Origin: Takakia lepidozioides
Lineage: Eukaryota; Streptophyta; Takakiopsida; Takakiales; Takakiaceae
DNA length: 64,000 nucleotides
Assembly (NCBI GenBank): GCA_030704615.1
Contig: CM060731.1
Coordinates: 71,342,756 to 71,406,755, forward strand
Direction of reading: 5' to 3'
Each line of letters begins with the position of its first letter. Position 1 is the first letter of the stretch. Positions 1-11,664 of the stretch are shown here, one piece after another. The translations under genes were made by a program, and so were the position numbers. Below the pieces are notes generated by a model that saw only the letters and a program-made list of their open reading frames with translations, had not been told where the DNA came from and ran no database searches.

Positions 1-174
1 GGTGCGGCGTGCCCACTGTGAGGGGCCTTGCAATGTTGGAGCGCATCGCAGGCCCGCGGGGGCCACTGCTGTCAACTGCATGCGGGTCTGCTCGGTACTG
101 GTGCAGGCCTTGCTCACAGCGTTGCTCACCACAGAGCAGCTTGTTGCCACGGCAATTGCTGTGCTGTTCACCAT
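1..174 (-). CDS. N-terminus of a transit-peptide-like protein, cut by the window edge
   Basis: An ATG at 174-172 (minus) opens 58 codons that stay open to the window edge. The predicted start (MVNSTAIAVATSCSV...) is rich in Ala, Ser, Thr and Val, has almost no acidic residues in its first 25 positions, and carries scattered Arg and Lys. This composition is usual for plastid transit peptides. The mature protein lies outside the window, so no function can be given. The tract is GC-richer than its surroundings, which fits a plant first exon. It could also be chance coding potential; moderate to low certainty. Confidence 0.4.
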   Translation of the reverse strand, partial: MVNSTAIAVATSCSVVSNAVSKACTSTEQTRMQLTAVAPAGLRCAPTLQGPSQWARRT

Positions 175-1470
175 CTCTGCGCAGAGAACGATAGGAAGAA
201 AGAAGGCAGAGCGGGACCAAGACTTGCGCTGTGTTGTGAGTGATTCAGGAAGAGCAGTAGCGGCGCTCTTATACGTTACGAGCTCTAGATCTAGAGCTCC
301 ACTTACCGCGAGTGGACTCACTTATGTGACATTACTGTGACAACCCACAGTCTGGTGGTTTTCTGACATTGATTTGAGATTGGGACCATATGGCCAACTG
401 TTTATCATTCGGTTCCTACAGAACTGCTCCTCTATCCCAAGTCTCGACCTTCCCGTTTCAACACCTTTTATGTTTTCTCCATGGGAACAGCGGAATGAGA
501 TCCCAGCTTTATAATAATCTTGTGACAAGATTATACTAAGTTGTTGTATCCAATCGTGGAAAAGGTGGCAAACTGCGCGGGTTGAGATCAAAGAAGGCCT
601 GACACAAAGTGAGCAGGTACAGAGCCCCTTGTCTGCAATTGCAATCGTTTACCTTTATCATCCGGAACTGTTGTTGGAGAACTTATCAATGTCATGGGTG
701 TGTGCTTATCTGAGGCATGGCAACGTCAAGAGAGCTACAGTTGAGCTTATAACATTCCATTCATGGTCAGTCTCGGTTTGCACTAGACTCTCTGGAACTG
801 ATGTCCTTATACCTCAGACTTACCATTTCTAGCCCCTTTGCATCCAATGCTATGCCAAGCTTTGATCTTCATCTGACAAAATACCTTGCAACTTAAGATT
901 GAATCGATTAGATCTCAGAATGTCACACATCTGACCCCTCACCAGGATATAGAAAATATCCATGTAAGCATGACACCAGAGAAAGATTTCCTCATTAGAA
1001 CCCTCGTGATGTTGATGTCCTCAGTTGGTATCAAGACTGTCACTCTATTATGTGTCAACCTCTCCAATCCCATGATTTGGACAAGTTAAATCTAACTTGT
1101 ACTCAAAAGAACTTTTCAGAGCAAAGGGGCTGTGTCATGTTAGGCCTACTTATGGAGTATATTTCACTGAAAGGAGACACAATTTCTATTGACGACACAA
1201 TCAAAACACTGTGCACACGACACAACTCCAATTTGTGAGCACTACAGTAGATCCATATCTGAAAACCGGGTGAATTTATCATTAGAATCTCAAAAAGCTC
1301 AGTAATGCACATGGACCATCATCTTGTCTTTCATCAATCACCAGCCTGTGGAACTTTACACCATTTTCCTAGAAGACTGATATGACTAGGTGTTTTGCAT
1401 GTTAGACATAAAACACGTGCGTTTATACAGAGACTTTGTTAGTTTTCAACGTGACTCTTCAATTGAAATC
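175..1470. other. No gene recognised; likely upstream region of the left-edge gene
   Basis: Short open frames here have no recognisable domain or splice structure. The first part would be the promoter and 5' leader of the left-edge gene; the rest separates it from the 3' end of the E2-like gene. Apart from the palindrome at 280-299 I see nothing supported. Confidence 0.4.
280..299. repeat. Perfect 20-bp palindrome
   Basis: GAGCTCTAGATCTAGAGCTC equals its own reverse complement over 20 bases. It lies about 105 bp upstream of the left-edge ATG and just before a short tract with CACT/AGTG half-sites. It could be a protein-binding palindrome or a small foldback remnant. Confidence 0.7.
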
Positions 1471-1487
1471 AGTACATAGTACATAAA

Positions 1488-1493
1488 TTTATT
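1488..1493 (-). terminator. Candidate polyadenylation signal AATAAA of the E2-like gene
   Basis: On the minus strand AATAAA occurs about 405 bp downstream of the E2-like stop codon. Plant signals are loose, so this is only a candidate 3' end. Confidence 0.3.
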
Positions 1494-1897
1494 GTAAATG
1501 GATAGCAACACCTGGATGCCCAAACAGCAGGAAAAGCAGATCGCACTGAACAGTAGCACCTCTGCTTGTCTCACATGGCACATTTGTTTGCCACAATTGA
1601 GGAGCATGGATCCTAACAGGCATCCACAAGACCTGGTAGACTGCTAGCCTTATCAAGATTGTACTCTTCCTAAAAGCAATCCTCGACATTCATTTGCAAC
1701 ATTTCACCTCACCCAGTATATCTGCTTGGAGCAAAAAGAGTAAGTTGTCTTGTCTAAGCTTGTCTCGAGCACACTCACCAACTGGCACTGAATCCATGTG
1801 GGAGCGCAGAGGAGTTTCCAAATCAGCACTCTCGTTGAAATCAAGGCCAAACGGCGGCATGTATCAGCAGGTATCAGCTTTACACATGGACAACAGG

Positions 1898-4800
1898 TCA
1901 TAGCAGCATCCTTTGGGGATCAGACAAGTTTGCACGCAACGCTTTGAGAAAACGGCCTGCACCAGTCACATAAACAGAGAAACGGCTTTTTCAGTTACTG
2001 AGCACATTTCCAAGAGAATTTTCAGCAAAATTTCTATAGACTTGGAAGTTTTCTCCGCAGCCAGAAAAGAACACATGCTACCTCCAGTAAAGAAAAACTG
2101 ACCTCCTGTGTCACCATCATAGACACGACCGTCTGCTGATAATGTAACCAACATTCTGGTCACCGTTTTTGGCCTGCCTTCACCTGCCATGAAATTGCGG
2201 CCCTTGTCAGTGATGACTGTCCTAAGAGATAACTGTTTGAAAAACGAAGATCAGTTGGGTCCACAAAGTGAAGCTTGGGCAGCATACCATCTGAGTCTTC
2301 GTCCCAAATCACCACCCGTTTGCCTTTCCCGACTGCGAGTATGCATGCCTGCAGGCAAGCCAAACCTATGTTACAGATATATCCTCAAAGCAAGCTACAC
2401 CAAGCATCTCCACCATAAACTGCTGGCTCATTGTGCATAAGATAGCTGCAGGGTGGAGGAGGACAACGGACTTAATCTATCATACGTGCATAAATATTTA
2501 GGAAGATCCATTTAAGAACAAACAAAACAAAACGTTCTTGGCACCTGGTTTGCCCACTGCTGCGTGAAGGCCAAACTGGGGACAGGACATCACAAGCCAT
2601 GAATAGGGTTGTGATGGAGGCCATAAATTTAAGGTTCCCATTGTTATTCCGGTCAATGTGTAGTTTCTCAAACTCCAATGTATACAGCTATACATATGTC
2701 TGAGCAAACATGACCACATGTGTATGTATATATATTAAAGGAGATGAGTATCCAATAGATGCCCAGTGCTTAGGGCACAAGGCCGCCTTCAAAGCAATCG
2801 TGGTTCAAAGCCACATAGGTGTATGTTGGATGTCACCCATCATAGCCAACCCAGCTAAAAAATGGGGGGTTGCTGGGAAGACCAGTCACCTCATGTGTGG
2901 GCACATTAGGACTTTATAAAACCTTGGGGAGGTTGGGGTAACCGTGTTGCCCCGGTTATGGATGTTACAAGTTGTCCACCTTCGAAACAAAAGGCAGTAG
3001 CCCTTTGGGGTGAAGTGACACCATAATCTACGCCTGCTTTGGCAGGAGTCAACCCTTTTTTTAAAGAGAGACGAGAGTTCCAGGAGGATATGACAGACCA
3101 TTGAGTTTATGATAGTTGTACATGACAAACCCCTGATTCCAGCTGGAAACATACCCTTCTGGAGCAAGTTGAGAAGTCACAAGGGTATGGAAACAGTCTG
3201 TCATTGCCAACAATCTGGTTGCAGGAATTGAGTGCTGACGTAAGAGATGGTACAAAGCTGATTGTAATACCTGTCCCAAAATTTATTTGGTACATCCCCA
3301 TCTTTCACACATGTAAAGCACACCATAACAGGGAAGAAGAGGGATGTGAAAACCTGAGGAGGATTGATAATTGCACAGAAGTTGTCTACAGAAAACATTC
3401 CCAGATTCGATATGCTGCAAGGCAAATAGGTAGTTGTATGAGAATGCATAGTGCCAAAGAGAGCTGCGACAATTAAAATGATCCCACAAGTTGATTAGAT
3501 CTACATAAATCTGATTCCCAAGTGTTGACCCAAAGCTCATTGCTGATAACCAGATCCATATTCTATCAGTGTTTCTGGCCTTGCCTGCCTGCACCACACT
3601 GACCTGAAAGTGCCACCTTGAAACTCATGAGGCTTCAACTTTCCAGCCCGTGCCCTCTCTGCCAGAGACTTTACCTGCACCAATGTCACAAGTAAAACAT
3701 CGTCTGAAATGCACATTACAGTCAATGTTGAAGGCCGCAAAACTGACCCCCTCAAACTACTGTCTCAGAAGATAAATCGAGAAATAGCACCCACTGCAGA
3801 CTATGATAGAGTTAAAGCTCTTACCTCTGACGAGATTGCACTCAGAGATTTCTGATCTGCATTCTTCAGGATTGGAGTCATCAATCCCTGGACATACGAT
3901 TGCACTAAAACCAATTAGCCTGCCTATTCAGATAGAGCATCACTCCCATCTTTATGATACACACATAAACCAGAACTGCTATGCCCAGCCCCCAAAAGAT
4001 TGAAATACAAACATCATGCAGCTCAAGCTTACCTTATCAGTGGCAACCGCAACGCAAATATCAATGGACTTGTTTGGCACTCTATCTCCTGCTTTGTCAT
4101 CCCAAAATGCTGCACATCCAAGAGAGTACATTATCTTATCTGCACACAACAAACCTTGAACTAACAGCAATCTCTTACATTAAATACAAATCACAAGAGA
4201 CAGAAAGAATGGAACAAATGCCTTATAACTGTACTCGCATGTATCATTCAGCCCTTCTCAACCTTGTAGGTTGGAGGGGATATAAACCTCAGGAAACGCA
4301 TTCGCATCATCACCTGACTTGTATGGCACATCCAGAGGGGAGTTAATTCAGCTAATCATACCATTTGCCTCAGGGACTTCCTTCAGAGCAAGTGCAGTAG
4401 CTCTGATAACAAAGTCATTTACTGATACTGAAACTCCATGTTTCTCTGCCAAATGCCATACACACTATGCATCAGCCGAAGGGTTCCAATGGGATATAAT
4501 TCACTCAAGATGTGACCTTCAAAAGTACATGATAATCATCAGACTACAAAACTTTGCCAATGCCCAATTTTGACCTATCTTTTATTGGGTACCTGTGCTA
4601 TCTAACACCAGGTGGCTGTTTGCAGAAGTTTTCCCAAACTATTTCGGTATGCAAAGAGGCATTACGACAAATAAACACCACTGGCTATCATAAAAGCAGA
4701 TAGGACTTAGTGCACAAAATTGACTGGGAGTGACACGCACCTTTGAGCTCTTTCCTGAGTGTTAGGGTTGGATCCAAAATAGTAGCTGGAAAAAAAATAT

Positions 4801-7800
4801 CACGTTGTTAAGAGCCAGATTGAGTGTCAATATGGCATGGAGCCACTTGAACTTTTTTCACAGTAGTAGTTTTCGAGCATCCAACAAAAGGCTGAGCAAT
4901 TAGGCACAAGACCACCTTACAAGCTGTCGTGGGTTCAAAACGACATAAGGTGTATGTTGCATGTCACCAAATTATATCCAATCCAGCCATAAAAGGGGTG
5001 TTACTGGATAAACCGGTCACCTAAAGGGTGGGTACCTTGGGGCTTTCGAGTCCTTGGGGGAAGGTTTGGGCAACCACGTTGCCCCAATTGTGGCAGTTAC
5101 AAGGTTTCCACATTCCAAACAGAATGCAATAGCCCTTTTTGTACTTCTTTCCTTGAACGTAAGAAAAATGCAAACATGTACACACAAGTAGAGGTAGAAC
5201 CCATGTGGACAAAAGTGTTCTGGACATTAGGTGCCTGTCGAAGTCCACTAACCTGCTTCGAGATAGAAATGTGGTATGCCAAGCTTGGATTCCAGCAGCC
5301 TTGTTGCTATGATCTGCAAACTAGTTTAGGACCACTAGTTAAACTGCGATGATGCGCTTGACCTGCAACAAGCACCTAGTACACTACTTCCTCAGCACAT
5401 CAGCGAGTAGCCCATTCATCTCCTGAATGTAATTTATGCCAAACCAATACTTGTCATATCATCTACGACTGCAGAATAACACTACCTTACGGATCTGGGT
5501 AGTGGGTATGTCTTCAAAAGTTCCTGTTGAGTGAGCAACTGCAGGGACTTTAGCTGGCGCAGATTTTGGAGAAGCTGTAGGACTTGCTCTAGGTTTTGAA
5601 GGCACCCCATTTTTCACGGCAGCCAGTACATCACCTTTCAACAGTATTCCATGAGGACCTGTGCCACTCAATTGCGAGATATCCAGTCCACTCTCCTTGA
5701 GCAGCTTTCTCACCGATGGGCCAAGCTTGCCCTGAGCTCCAGAGGTGAATGTAGGAGTGGAGGAAGAGGTTGGAGGTGTGTGTGCTTGCTTCTCTGTTTT
5801 CTTGGGAGCTACATCCCCTCCTGCGCGCTCTGCTCCACCTTGATAGCTTGCAAATTTGTCAACATCCTCTGCACTCTCAACCTACATCAAGGATTCACAT
5901 TATGAGCATCTATCTCCCTGCGTTCATAAGAAAGCTACTCAATCCACCAGGGAAATAAAACCTAATCAGACATCTCTTCTTCGTCTTCTCTTCCCCTCTC
6001 TTTCTCCTGTCCTCTCATAGGCAACATTACTTTCTTTCCTTCTTTCCTTCTTTCTCTCTTTGTCTCTAGAATCCATTCAAGTGGGGGTGCTTAGGGAGTG
6101 TATGTCAGCATGCTCCAAAACAGCCAATGTGGCTGTTCGAGTTTGGCATTCCGTCCTTAAGCTCCTGACGAGATGAATTCAAGGTCAGATGGTGGGGTCA
6201 GCTGCAACATATGCCCAACACCAGATATCCTAAGTTAATCGACTCTATATCTTGGAAACAGGACCGCCCTGTCAAACAGGCTAAGTCCTGGCAGAAGAGA
6301 GTAGAAGAGATCCTCAAGGACCTGGACCTGGATCCGCAAGTCTTGACCCTGCTGGATAAATCTGACTTAGAGGCTGTAGTGTCCTCAGCCATGTCTGTTG
6401 CCATGAGATTGTCTGATGAAAATGAAGTTAGGCAGAAAACTTCCCTGAACTTGTTTCCAGTCTGTGACATGGGGGAGGACATCTTGGATGACCTCAAGGG
6501 TCTACCCACTCTCGGCACTAGACTGATATTTAAACTCTGGGCAGGAAGCCTACCTTTGAACAGCAAACAGAAGCAGAGAGGAAAGGGAGAGTGCAATTGC
6601 CCGTTGTGTGGGCAATCTGAAGACAGTATTCATTTTCTGATACACTGTCCGGGGTTCTCTCACCAAAGAGACGCTCTCTTCAAATCTATTAAGGGAATTG
6701 TGCCTGTACCCCTGTTTACCAACTTTGAAAGTCTCGAGGCTGAGCCAAAAGCCCAGGCCCTCCTGAGGCCTAGTTTTTGGGCAAATCACACACAGCAGAT
6801 TGATGCTTGTGTGAAGGGATTTCAAGAGGTTATCTGGAAAACCCGGATTAATTCTATATATGGAGGTAAGTCTTACTACCAACGTCAGCCCCTGACAGAG
6901 GTAGGTTCTGTCCCTTTTGCTCCCGCTCAAACTGGGCGCGGGGTCAATGGCCACAAGGCTACGGCAAACAACGTCTTATGAGTACAATCTCTGGCACCCT
7001 ACCTGCATGAGGCGCATTACCTTCTGGCATCGTTTAATGCTTTGTGACATGGTTTTCTTTGCTGTTGTCCATAGGCCACGGTGGATGTTCTAAAGTTTCT
7101 CTCTCTTTCTTTCTTTCAGTTAGGCCCTCGCTCTTTGTGCTCTAATGCTTTGAGGTCAATGCACTTAGAAAAATGGCTACAGTCCTGGAACACAAGTGAA
7201 ATGCCATGAATTCGAAAAATACATACAAGGAGCAAGCAACAGTCCAGATCACAGGTGCTTACAATTATACAGAGTTCTTTGCCCACTGGTACATCCTTTG
7301 TACCTGCTGGTATCATAATCTTAGCCAAATATCTGCACATCCATTACACCTCTGGCATCACATACACAACATAGTGCAGCAAGAGAGATGTCACATCACA
7401 CTAAGGGACACGTGTATGCAACTGACAACGTACCACAGATATTTTTCTTGCTTTAGAACCAAATTCTGATGACACTCATGTCCTAACCATTGCATATTGA
7501 TGCTTTCAAAAGGTCTTCTTTTGAACTGCATTGTTTGGAAATGGTAAAAACCTTTCATTTGATCACAACCACTCACTCACATCTCACAGCATCCACCACT
7601 GCATATCTCCAACTAAATCAATTTTTTGACGTCAAAGCAGCTCGCACTCCATGTGCAAACATAACTGAGACAGCCAATTTAATATAGGAATGTCCTAACA
7701 CCTCTGTTCTGCTCTGCAGCCCCCAGCTGGAAGTCTGAAACTTGAGGATGGAAAGCCCAGAACAGCAAGCCCATATTAAGGCTAGAATTCGGGTTTCATG

Positions 7801-10800
7801 AAGTAGGCATACCCGTCCTCCAAGGACTCAAAGTCAAGAGTCGCCTTGTCAGTTTCGATATCGCATAACACATCGCCTGCTGATATCTGCAACAAGTCCT
7901 CAACAGAAGAGACCAAATCAGCACTGCATATGGAGACATCGGCGTGGTCTTGCTCACAATGCATTCAAGCCTCCTATAAAACGGAGTTTAAGAGCTGCAA
8001 TATTGAGTCACTTACCGCATCGCCTTCTTTTTTCTTCCACTTTCCAACATTCCCTTGAGTCTGCAGAAGTAGGAAACACTAACATTAATATAAGTGTTAA
8101 GGAGGAACACACATGTTGACTCCAATGATACTTCTCCCATCACATGCATCCATCAAAGATTGCAAGGGAAGGAGACTATGCCAAATTTCCTGCAGACAGC
8201 CCGAAATATGCAGAACAAACTATATACCATTGTTGGAGACAGTGCAGGCATTGCCAAGACTTGATGAGGTGGCCAGGAACGAGAGGCAGAGATCGGAGGT
8301 GGGCTTGTTTGATTTTCTGGTGGGGGTGCCTTTTTCACTGTTTGTCCACCTCCTGCAGGAGCTCCGTCATTTTGATAGCTTGCAAATTTGTCCAGACCTT
8401 CTGAACTCTCAGCCTACACCCAAAATTTCACATTATTCATCCATTCTTGCTCTGTTCAAAACTGGCAAAAGGTCTACAGCCAAAGTCTAGTTTTTTTTTT
8501 CCCTTTCTCTCTCCCTCTGGTTCTTCTGTTCTTTTGTGCCAAAATTTTATCAACCAAAACAACGATCACAACCTTTGCAAGCTAGATCATGCTTCCCTTC
8601 TTTCCCTGAGTGTCGTACTACTGTGTCACATGGACTCTCCAGGCCTCCTGTGGTTGTAATAATTTTTTTCAACTCTCAATGCTGTGAGGTAACAATCAAT
8701 GTAGGAATGCTTACAACTATACAAAGCGCCTTTCCGACCGGCACATCCTTTGTGTTAGCTGGTATCAAAATCCTAGCCAAAACTCTGCATTTGCATGGCA
8801 GACCACAACTCCATTATTGTAGCTTCCAGATCTGGGTTAAAACAGACACATTAGAGACAGAAGGAAACATATAAATCAGGTACAGTTTATATCCAGATGG
8901 GTATATAACAGAGAGATATAAGTCGTGTGTCAGCACTGCAGTACCATGGGTGGGGTCTTAGTTGAGCTTGACCAGCTATTCATAATTTCTCACGGTGGCT
9001 TGTCTTGCTTCCTGAGCTTTGTAGATGATCTATTCATGCTATTTACAAGGGAAAGAAAAAACATGATTCTTTAGACTATGGGGATGACCAAGTGCTTACC
9101 CCAACTCACTCACACCTGCAGGCAGATGCTGCCTTGTATCACTTTACCTCCAGACCCTTAATCGCACAAGCTTAACATAACAGCTGCTAGAACTTCATGT
9201 GCAAACAAACTAGAACTTTGGAGGGTAGTCTGGTTCATCTACAGATCTAGCCATCTTTGATGTTCTTCAGCTGACAGCGTTGTCTATCACTAAAATGGTG
9301 TAAACCCAGCACTGCAAGCCAATCATGTCCAAAGTTTAGGTTCTGTTCAGTAAGCATACCCATCTTCCAAGGACTCAAAATCAAGAGTTGCCTTGTCCGT
9401 TTCAATATCACATAACACATCACCTGCTGCAATCTGCCACCTTATCCACCCATTACACAATTGAAAGGCCAGTGCTAAATGTACAAACACCATTGAAACC
9501 TTCATGCTGTTAAAATATCATACCAACTGGTTTATGGAGAGGAACAATCAACCAGCTGGAAAGGGGGTTTCATACCGTATCACCTTCTTTCTTCTTCCAC
9601 TTTCCCACGTTCCCCTGAGTCTGCAGAAGTTGTGGGGGAATCAAGGTTAACATATTTGTTTCTGCACTGCAGCTAAACACATTTGCTGCACTGCTACTCG
9701 TCCAAGCACTTGCATCCAAGCACCCTTTATTATGAGGGACCAATACCAGATTCCAGCAGAAAACCCTAACATAACAAGATAGACATACCATAGTCGGGGA
9801 CAATGCAGGCATTGCCAGAATTTGATGAGGTGGTAAATCTGCACTCAGCCAGAATACACAAAGCCCCTTCAGTTAGAACTCCAGCATGTGGTCAAGTAAG
9901 TGACGGACATAGCTCTGCAGATATCATGATTCTGATCTCAGAGGCAATTTCTAAACGATACCCCGTTTTGTTGAGAGTGTGATTAACACATTGAGGAAGA
10001 AGCAGATGGTCTCAGATTGCTGCGCACATGGTCAGAGATGGAGGCCGTACCCCCGGAAGCATAGCCTCGAGTTCCACATGCTAACTGCAAAACCCAATCC
10101 CATCCCCCATGCACTCAGGAACTGAAGCATAACTTGAATTTTTTTACTTCCATTCCAAGGCACTGAATCAGCAAGACCTGACAATAGCAAAACCTTCCGT
10201 CACAGGCACAGATTTGGTACACACATTCCCCGGTACGGTTTCCTCACAGACAACCATTTGTGACCTAGATGAGCTGTTCACAATGTACGTTGGTTGCAAA
10301 GTGTGTCCCACAGATGCTGGATCATTTTGAATCTAGAAAAGTATAGTTCCATGTCCAACTCTTCATTGACATATCCCTTCACTTGCAACCCTCCATGTTT
10401 AGTATGATCATAGATTCAGACACTGTTTGCGTACTTTCAGAATCCTAGGTCAAGCTTATATATAGCATCTCACCATTCCTCAACTTGAGAATGACACATG
10501 ACTACTGAAATTCGAAACATTTGCACTGAACTGACCTGTCTCAGGCCACCCAGGGTTCTAGAAAACAATAGGCATATAACACAACTATACCTGTACCTTT
10601 GATGTCAAAAATCCATGTTGCTCCACAATTGAGGATGACAAAAACAAGCCTGACCTGTCCATCAAAAGGTACCTTGTCAATGGCAAACTTTCAGTTTGGC
10701 ATCCATTTAGCACCTCAAAACCTAACTGTTGGAACCCAGGAGGACATTTCTAGCAAGTCATTCATGATCATGAAAATAAATGCTTCTGTACACCTACTTG

Positions 10801-11664
10801 GCTTTCAATCTGTCCCATTCGCTTCTTTGCAGAAGCTAAAGCAACGGTTTCCCCTTCCCCATCGATAGTACACTAATAACAGACCACCACACACAGAACC
10901 AGCATGCAACTCAACCTGTGGAGCCCTAGCAACACAGTCTCACCTTATATCAGGTATAGAATCCAAATAAGTGGGAGTCCGACGACCTGAACGGCTGCAA
11001 CCACCCCAAACGAAAATTGCGTTTTACAGTTTCTCCATAGACAAGTAGCGGAGCCAGTTCAATTGATATACATACCCATCCACCAATTTGCAACAGCACA
11101 AAAAGCCTCTATTGGCAATCTAGGTGAAGTAGCTTGCACTACTTTGCTGCACTGTTGTCCAATTTTGCTGGCCCCGATGGGCACTGACTCTGTTCCTGCT
11201 GCTACCATGCAGATCAGAATGTACGAAGTTCCCAGATCGCATCCGACGTGTAGGCACTCATTTTAGTCTGGAAACTGACTAAATAGGGGGTGGAGGCGAA
11301 TCGGTCCACAGCCACCACCCCTGCTCTGGGACTGCCAAATGGGATTCCTGTTATCGGGCGTTGTAATGCGGAACCAAGAGACATTCAAATGGGGGAGATG
11401 CCACCAACAGAGTTTCCACATATTTGTCTTCAAATATCCAAAACAGATCACCAGAGCGATTTGTTGAAACCTTCACCAGGACAAAATTCCGCATAGAACA
11501 AGATGCTCTATTAGTACTGAAACAAGTAATCGGAGGAAAGAAGTTGAGGAGCAGTACCAAGAATAATGCCGATGCGAGACACGGGCAGGATTGGGGCGCG
11601 AGATGGTAATCAGAGCCCGGGCCATGCGCTCCTGCAGGGCCCGAGCACGACAGCCCGCAGCCAT
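1898..11664 (-). CDS. Pyruvate dehydrogenase complex E2-like subunit (two lipoyl domains), catalytic His replaced by Gly
   Basis: Twenty exons (minus): 11524-11664, 9789-9866, 9576-9620, 9360-9433, 8715-8784, 8228-8413, 8016-8060, 7813-7886, 7263-7332, 5486-5881, 5253-5313, 4741-4785, 4362-4445, 4033-4109, 3825-3887, 3604-3674, 3354-3414, 2288-2348, 2103-2183, 1898-1956. They sum to 1842 nt, or 613 residues plus stop, with all phases matching. The order is an Arg-rich mitochondrial presequence, lipoyl domain 1 (about 62-136, ETDKA lysine 102), lipoyl domain 2 (about 187-261, lysine 227), a peripheral-subunit-binding domain (312-350), and the 2-oxoacid dehydrogenase acyltransferase domain (380-613, with SISNLGMFSVDNFCAIINPP). 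It is closest in style to plant mitochondrial E2 component 1. The DHRxxDG motif reads ADGRVYDG, so the catalytic His is Gly586. E2 normally moves acetyl groups from lipoamide to CoA; this copy may be structural or bind E3. The end of exon 1 and start of exon 2 are the least certain. Confidence 0.9.
2757..3052 (+). mobile_element. tRNA-derived SINE, long type, copy 1 (in an E2 intron)
   Basis: The head has Pol III-like boxes: GCCCAGTGCTTAGGG as a diverged A box and GTGGTTCAAAGCC as a B box. The body aligns with 4887-5150. The tail (TAGCCCTTTGGGGTGAAG... then a CCTGC-TTTG-GCAGG hairpin, then a T run) matches the tails at 29317-29472 and 30043-30222. It lies in the intron between exons 17 and 18 of the E2-like gene, antisense to it. 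Confidence 0.65.
4887..5150 (+). mobile_element. tRNA-derived SINE, long type, copy 2 (in an E2 intron)
   Basis: It is homologous to copy 1 over its whole length: GGCACAAG head, GTGGGTTCAAAACGAC as B box, GGTGTATGTTG, GTTGCCCC and AATAGCCCTTTTTG tail. It is more diverged and lacks the complete 3' hairpin, so it is probably older or 3'-truncated. It lies in the intron between exons 11 and 12 of the E2-like gene. Confidence 0.55.
6190..6990 (+). mobile_element. 3' fragment of a non-LTR retrotransposon (LINE) in an E2 intron
   Basis: The open frame 6211-6981 (256 codons) encodes the C-terminal part of a LINE polyprotein. Visible is CNCPLCGQSEDSIHFLIHC, a zinc-binding zf-RVT type motif (Cys130, Cys133, His141, His145/Cys146) after a GTRLIFKLWAGSLPLN segment usual downstream of plant LINE reverse transcriptases. 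No reverse-transcriptase core is present, so this is a 5'-truncated copy, as LINEs commonly are. Pyrimidine-rich tracts lie on either side (about 6028-6066 and 7094-7120). It is antisense within the 1.4-kb intron between exons 9 and 10 of the E2-like gene. The same sequence recurs, shortened, at 26188-26378. Exact ends are uncertain. Confidence 0.75.

Noticed and set aside
1704-1901. Alternative C-terminus of the E2-like gene in 1704-1901
   Set aside because: The exon 1898-1956 gives GRFLKALRANLSDPQRMLL, which fits the E2 C-terminus in phase; the alternative frame does not.
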